NCBI GenBank assembly: GCA_947624925.1
Contig: CANQMG010000063.1
Span: 1-8,201, forward strand
Length of the DNA stretch: 8,201 bases
Source of the DNA: an uncultured Clostridia bacterium
Lineage (GTDB): Bacteria; Bacillota; Clostridia; TANB77; CAG-508
Reading direction: 5' to 3'
The notes below the pieces were generated by a model. The model saw nothing but the letters and a program-made list of their open reading frames with translations. It had not been told where the DNA came from and ran no database searches. Positions 7,201-8,201 of this stretch are shown here, one piece after another. Every line of letters starts with the position of its first letter. Position 1 is the stretch's first letter. A program made the translations under genes and the position numbers.

Positions 7201-8201
7201 GCAGGAGAAGATAATATATGGGCTCAAGAAGAATTAACATATACATGGACTAACCTTCCAGAATACGAAAATGGTATACCAATAGTGTATACTGTACAAG
7301 AAGTTAATACACCTGAGAATTATTTAACAACATATAGTGATGATACATTTACAATAACTAATACATATCACAAACCAGACCCAGATAAAACAAGTATTAC
7401 TGTTCAAAAAGTTTGGGATGATAGCGAAAATGTAGATGGATTAAGACCAGGTGAAATAACATTTAACTTACTTGCAGATGGAGAAATAACAGATAGTGTT
7501 ACAGTAACACAGTCAAATAATTGGACACATACATTTACAGATTTACTAAAATATAATGAAGATGGTGAAGAAATTGTATATACAGTAACAGAAAATGAAG
7601 TTCCTAATTATACAAGTACAACAAGTGAATATAATGAAGAAATAAATGGATATATAATTACAAACACATATATACCTAAAGTACCAGATAAAAAACTAGA
7701 TTTAGCATTAAGAAAATTTATAACAGAGGTAAATGGAGAGCCAATAGAAATAAGTAGAACTCCAAATGTTAATATAAACGAATTAAAAAATAAAAATTCA
7801 ACAACAGCATTATATAATCACAGAAAAGAGCCTATAGCAGTTACTAAAGGCGATATAGTAACATATACAATAAGAGTATATAATGAAGGAGAAGTAAATG
7901 CATATGTAAGTGAAATTACAGATCATCTACCAAGCAACTTACTTCCAATTATTGAAGGTATTGAAGGAATTGATGAAACAAAATATGCAAAAGAAATAGA
8001 ATTTAATGCAAATTACTTATGGACTATAGAAAATAGTAAAAAAGTATCTACACAAATAACAGCAAAAGATAGTTCATATGCTACATTAGTTAATAGTGAC
8101 AGAGAATCTACAATGCTAGAGGCATTTTATAAAGAAGATGGAACTACAAGAGATACATTAGATTACATAGATGTACAAATAAAATGTTTAGTAACAGATA
8201 A
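1240..8201 (+). CDS. Giant thioester- and CnaB-domain cell-surface adhesin (3' end outside window)
   Basis: Secreted surface protein expected to form a long isopeptide-locked stalk with a reactive thioester tip. At least 2320 residues are encoded, with no stop before the window ends. Residues 1-27 are a signal peptide: a Lys-rich start, a hydrophobic core and cleavage after VQA. Residues about 28-270 are a thioester domain, with Cys109 in YYCVKAG and Gln205 in QQMAIWYFTN. Residues about 283-403 form a beta-rich domain. Residues 408-2146 hold 17 CnaB domains of about 95-115 residues, each with K-x-W, Y-x-x-x-E and a final T-N or equivalent. From about 2148 a DUF11-like domain begins (LDLALRKFI, GDIVTYTIRVYNEGE). 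In characterised streptococcal relatives the thioester binds host protein covalently and CnaB isopeptide bonds resist force and proteases; the same is inferred here. The gene stands alone behind its own strong promoter. An LPxTG or other anchor would lie beyond 8201. The ligand is unknown. Confidence 0.95.
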   Translation, partial: MNYKKIYKYIAIIFIMIVIFFSNFVQAEDRIDEEKFKSTFETGDSEDIVPITLETKYGWKEWKNVDEKGVYQWNPKDSDEETDYKNNNAHTVWHIIETNNSNSNRLYYCVKAGIGFETQDNNGNGRESKSYNEQLNLIDDYDTIKLECRALGGTEELYHEILWLLDNIYIPNVDDTSKKDALLKSARINNPEYELSDIDIEVVQQMAIWYFTNSSDTANYHLQSKKLPSMYLDGSQIENIAGSRDEDGNETGSGQAYQKELSTLFEYLIKEAEKNTTYTGEKEPNLTLDKSKAKVKVENGKYVIGPYTVNNSNGNNNVKIEFSGNNSVTLQNSGTITIGKEFYVQVDKTSENAGKEFNFKISCSYDSRDKELLLVQNEYSNQQPLVFVEENTKKEEVEVDFKTPENTSVTVTKVWEDSNNQDSKRPSEVTVQLLADGKNYGESVTLKNSDNNWSHTWTELPKKGENGKDIVYSVVESNVPEGYSVSYSGSNGNLTITNKYTPEKTSVTVIKSWEDNNNEYEVRPENVTVQLYANGTEKNGEVTLNAENNWRYTWENLDKKQNGTDIDYTVKETKIGDVVVSDNNETNAYTVTTNKEGNTTTITNTLKPKNLQIVKEWIDENDKLGVRPDVVKVRVYGKVDNDKVVFYRDIWLYENNSWKYTLNNLPIYFNEKEIKYSIVELSRLEDKRQDLQINDRYDDYYKVKSYTLSSDNTELKVTNEIESTSVKVTKVWNDGDNQDGKRPQSIVINLYADNVSKIGYTVTLTAGEDGIWQENELTHTWTGLPKYKDGEEIHYSVRELDTDGRIIGEGQLYNYKYTVNYTGDMTNGYTVTNTYTPKKIEISGTKNWVDENDKNGTRPNQITVHLKGTVEGVTEPVVTKDATVTQDGSGNWNYTFTDLPEYNNGKKIEYAITEDPVPGYTTTINGYNITNTLEEASLIVVKKWEDNNNQDGTRPDSITVKLVGTVNKNNEITTVKEEEVILSSANNWTYTWENLPKKDKEGNTITYNVEEIQIGNENVTNNSASGYTVTYKTTDNTVEITNTHITDTISKTVTKVWVDNEYTEQRPQSINVQLKKNGINEGEPVALNESNNWSYTWEALPLEENGNEIRYTVVELKEDGTEVNSGEFYNDYYRTTYSEDTFTITNTLQITSLSGTKTWLDNNDQDGVRPEQITVNLKGVVGDKTVVTQTTTTTAANSWRYEFKNLRKYDNGEEIQYSVEEVNIPSGYTATYNENNIINVYIPNSTQLEVEKIWEDGNDQDGLRPVTVDVRLYANDKVYIEKQTIYARSGWKHTFTNLPVNENGKPIQYKVVELDEKGNEIKENGKFNDAYTQVTYSENTLKITNKHVPEVVNKTVKKVWNDSENQDGKRATSVSVQLIKTVGGKSENYSDQVTLSESNGWTHTWENLPLKENGVKITYSVKEVEVPDGYKVSYSAEDYKNTNEITITNTYNPSKINIEGTKTWINDNEEVRPKQIEVKLYANGEPVNPEKTVTVSPDEEGNWKYKFENLDEYKDGEPIVYTVKEKLSDEYLNEGEEALGYKVHYEDYNIENTYIPGETSIKVVKVWNDKNNQDSVRPENIQVELVTNEDVELDSSIEKTVTLNEANSWTHIWENLPQYINGKEVTYSVREVEVPKGYSVSYSSDGNEYTVTNEYIPEVVSKTVTKVWEDNNDQDGFRPKDIQVQLKKNGKNEGNVEILNEQNGWSHTWENLPLKENGSEITYTVEEVKVPEHYEVSYSEDTFTITNKHTPEIINKTVVKVWDDEDDKDGLRPGEITVQLYANGNPVESQKVTLTAPDWSHEFTNLPKYANRKPIRYTVKELGSTPGYSVSYENEKDNKFVINNKHIPGTISIEGEKTWEDNNNQDGKRPERITVKLTGTTTKGYNKEYELTVEPDENGNWKYQFANLPEYNAGERITYTISENNVDGYTPQIEKYNIKNTHIPSTIEKTVTKIWDDDEDAAGIRPRQIQVQLMNGDKKVGDAVTLSAGEDNIWAQEELTYTWTNLPEYENGIPIVYTVQEVNTPENYLTTYSDDTFTITNTYHKPDPDKTSITVQKVWDDSENVDGLRPGEITFNLLADGEITDSVTVTQSNNWTHTFTDLLKYNEDGEEIVYTVTENEVPNYTSTTSEYNEEINGYIITNTYIPKVPDKKLDLALRKFITEVNGEPIEISRTPNVNINELKNKNSTTALYNHRKEPIAVTKGDIVTYTIRVYNEGEVNAYVSEITDHLPSNLLPIIEGIEGIDETKYAKEIEFNANYLWTIENSKKVSTQITAKDSSYATLVNSDRESTMLEAFYKEDGTTRDTLDYIDVQIKCLVTD
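1321..2060 (+). other. Thioester (TED/TQXA) domain of the adhesin
   Basis: Residues about 28-274 of the mature protein. Family hallmarks are the Cys in an aromatic-Cys motif (YYC, Cys109, codon 1564-1566) and the Gln in a Q-x-A-I-W helix (Gln205, codon 1852-1854), about 96 residues later. These two side chains form the internal thioester in known members. The residue before the Gln is Gln204, where the TQXA name reflects a usual Thr. A further cysteine, Cys148, lies in the same domain with no evident partner. The position right after the signal peptide is the usual tip position. Confidence 0.85.
2086..2448 (+). other. Beta-rich linker domain between thioester and CnaB regions
   Basis: Residues about 283-403. 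It contains YVIGPYTV, KIEFSG and short alternating hydrophobic strands, as in the Ig-like domain that often follows thioester domains in such adhesins. It lacks the CnaB K-x-W start and the ITN ending, so it is not counted in the CnaB array. A lone Cys363 is present. The fold is inferred from strand pattern and position only. Confidence 0.5.
2461..7677 (+). repeat. Array of 17 tandem CnaB domains (protein-level repeat)
   Basis: The isopeptide lysines are at residues 413, 511, 615, 730, 846, 942, 1055, 1157, 1252, 1358, 1462, 1565, 1666, 1760, 1857, 1953 and 2057. The matching glutamates are at 476, 572, 680, 799, 914, 1011, 1115, 1221, 1313, 1423, 1525, 1631, 1727, 1821, 1923, 2021 and 2118. 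The matching asparagines are at 498, 604, 719, 833, 931, 1042, 1146, 1239, 1345, 1449, 1552, 1653, 1747, 1844, 1940, 2041 and 2142. None is lost, so all 17 domains should self-crosslink by a Lys-Asn bond. Domains 5, 8, 11 and 15 form a distinct subtype with a G-T/E-K-x-W start. Confidence 0.9.
7681..8201 (+). other. DUF11-like/isopeptide fimbrial domain, partial
   Basis: Residues 2148-2320, cut by the window end. It opens with KKLDLALRKFITEVNG. Further on come SRTPNVN, TALYNHRKEPIAV, GDIVTYTIRVYNEGE and ITDHLPSNL, a set I recognise from DUF11-type repeats that follow adhesin stalks in uncultured Clostridia. It marks a change of architecture after the CnaB array. One Cys (2316) is near the end. 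Confidence 0.75.

Noticed and set aside
1240..8201. Phase-variable coding sequence or frameshifted gene
   Set aside because: The frame is open for 2320 codons without interruption, and no long homopolymer or short tandem repeat stands out as a slippage site.
8100..8201. LPxTG cell-wall anchor or end of the gene
   Set aside because: No sorting motif, transmembrane segment or stop codon is present; the gene continues past the window.

Overview
The window reads as a piece of a very AT-rich, low-GC Gram-positive genome, most likely an uncultured gut-type Clostridia/Firmicutes. The reasons are the extreme AT content, AGA-dominated arginine codons, AAAGGAG ribosome binding site, SigA-like promoters, CCA-encoded tRNAs, and a huge secreted adhesin of the thioester/CnaB/DUF11 kind common in that group. 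TGG is used for tryptophan and there is no sign of a reassigned stop codon. Assignment to a genus is not possible from the sequence alone.

Region 1 (1-841) is a minus-strand tRNA operon studded with repeats. A good minus-strand promoter (841-813) leads through a leader with a stable hairpin (729-770) into tRNA-Gly(GCC), then tRNA-Cys(GCA), and then leftwards into two tandem 202-bp repeat units (1-404). Three copies of an 87-89 bp MITE-like element are visible (127-213, 329-415, 561-649). Each has short terminal inverted repeats and a GCGACC/GGTCGC hairpin near one end. Two of them abut the 3' CCA end of a tRNA gene exactly. The tRNA-Gly has an unusual C where U55 is expected in the T-loop.

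Region 2 (842-1239) is non-coding and divergent. It ends in a near-consensus plus-strand promoter (TTGACT-16-TATAAT), a short leader and a strong ribosome binding site.

Region 3 (1240-8201) is a single plus-strand reading frame that runs off the window after 2320 complete codons. It encodes a signal peptide, an N-terminal thioester domain (Cys109/Gln205), a beta-rich linker domain and 17 consecutive CnaB-type domains. Every CnaB domain retains the Lys/Glu/Asn set needed for an internal isopeptide bond. After them comes the start of a DUF11/isopeptide-fimbrial type domain. The expected design is a covalently cross-linked stalk carrying a reactive thioester at the tip, able to bind a target covalently. 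The CnaB domains show a higher-order period of about three domains (B-A1-A2), so the stalk probably grew by copying three-domain blocks. The C-terminus and any cell-wall anchor lie outside the window.
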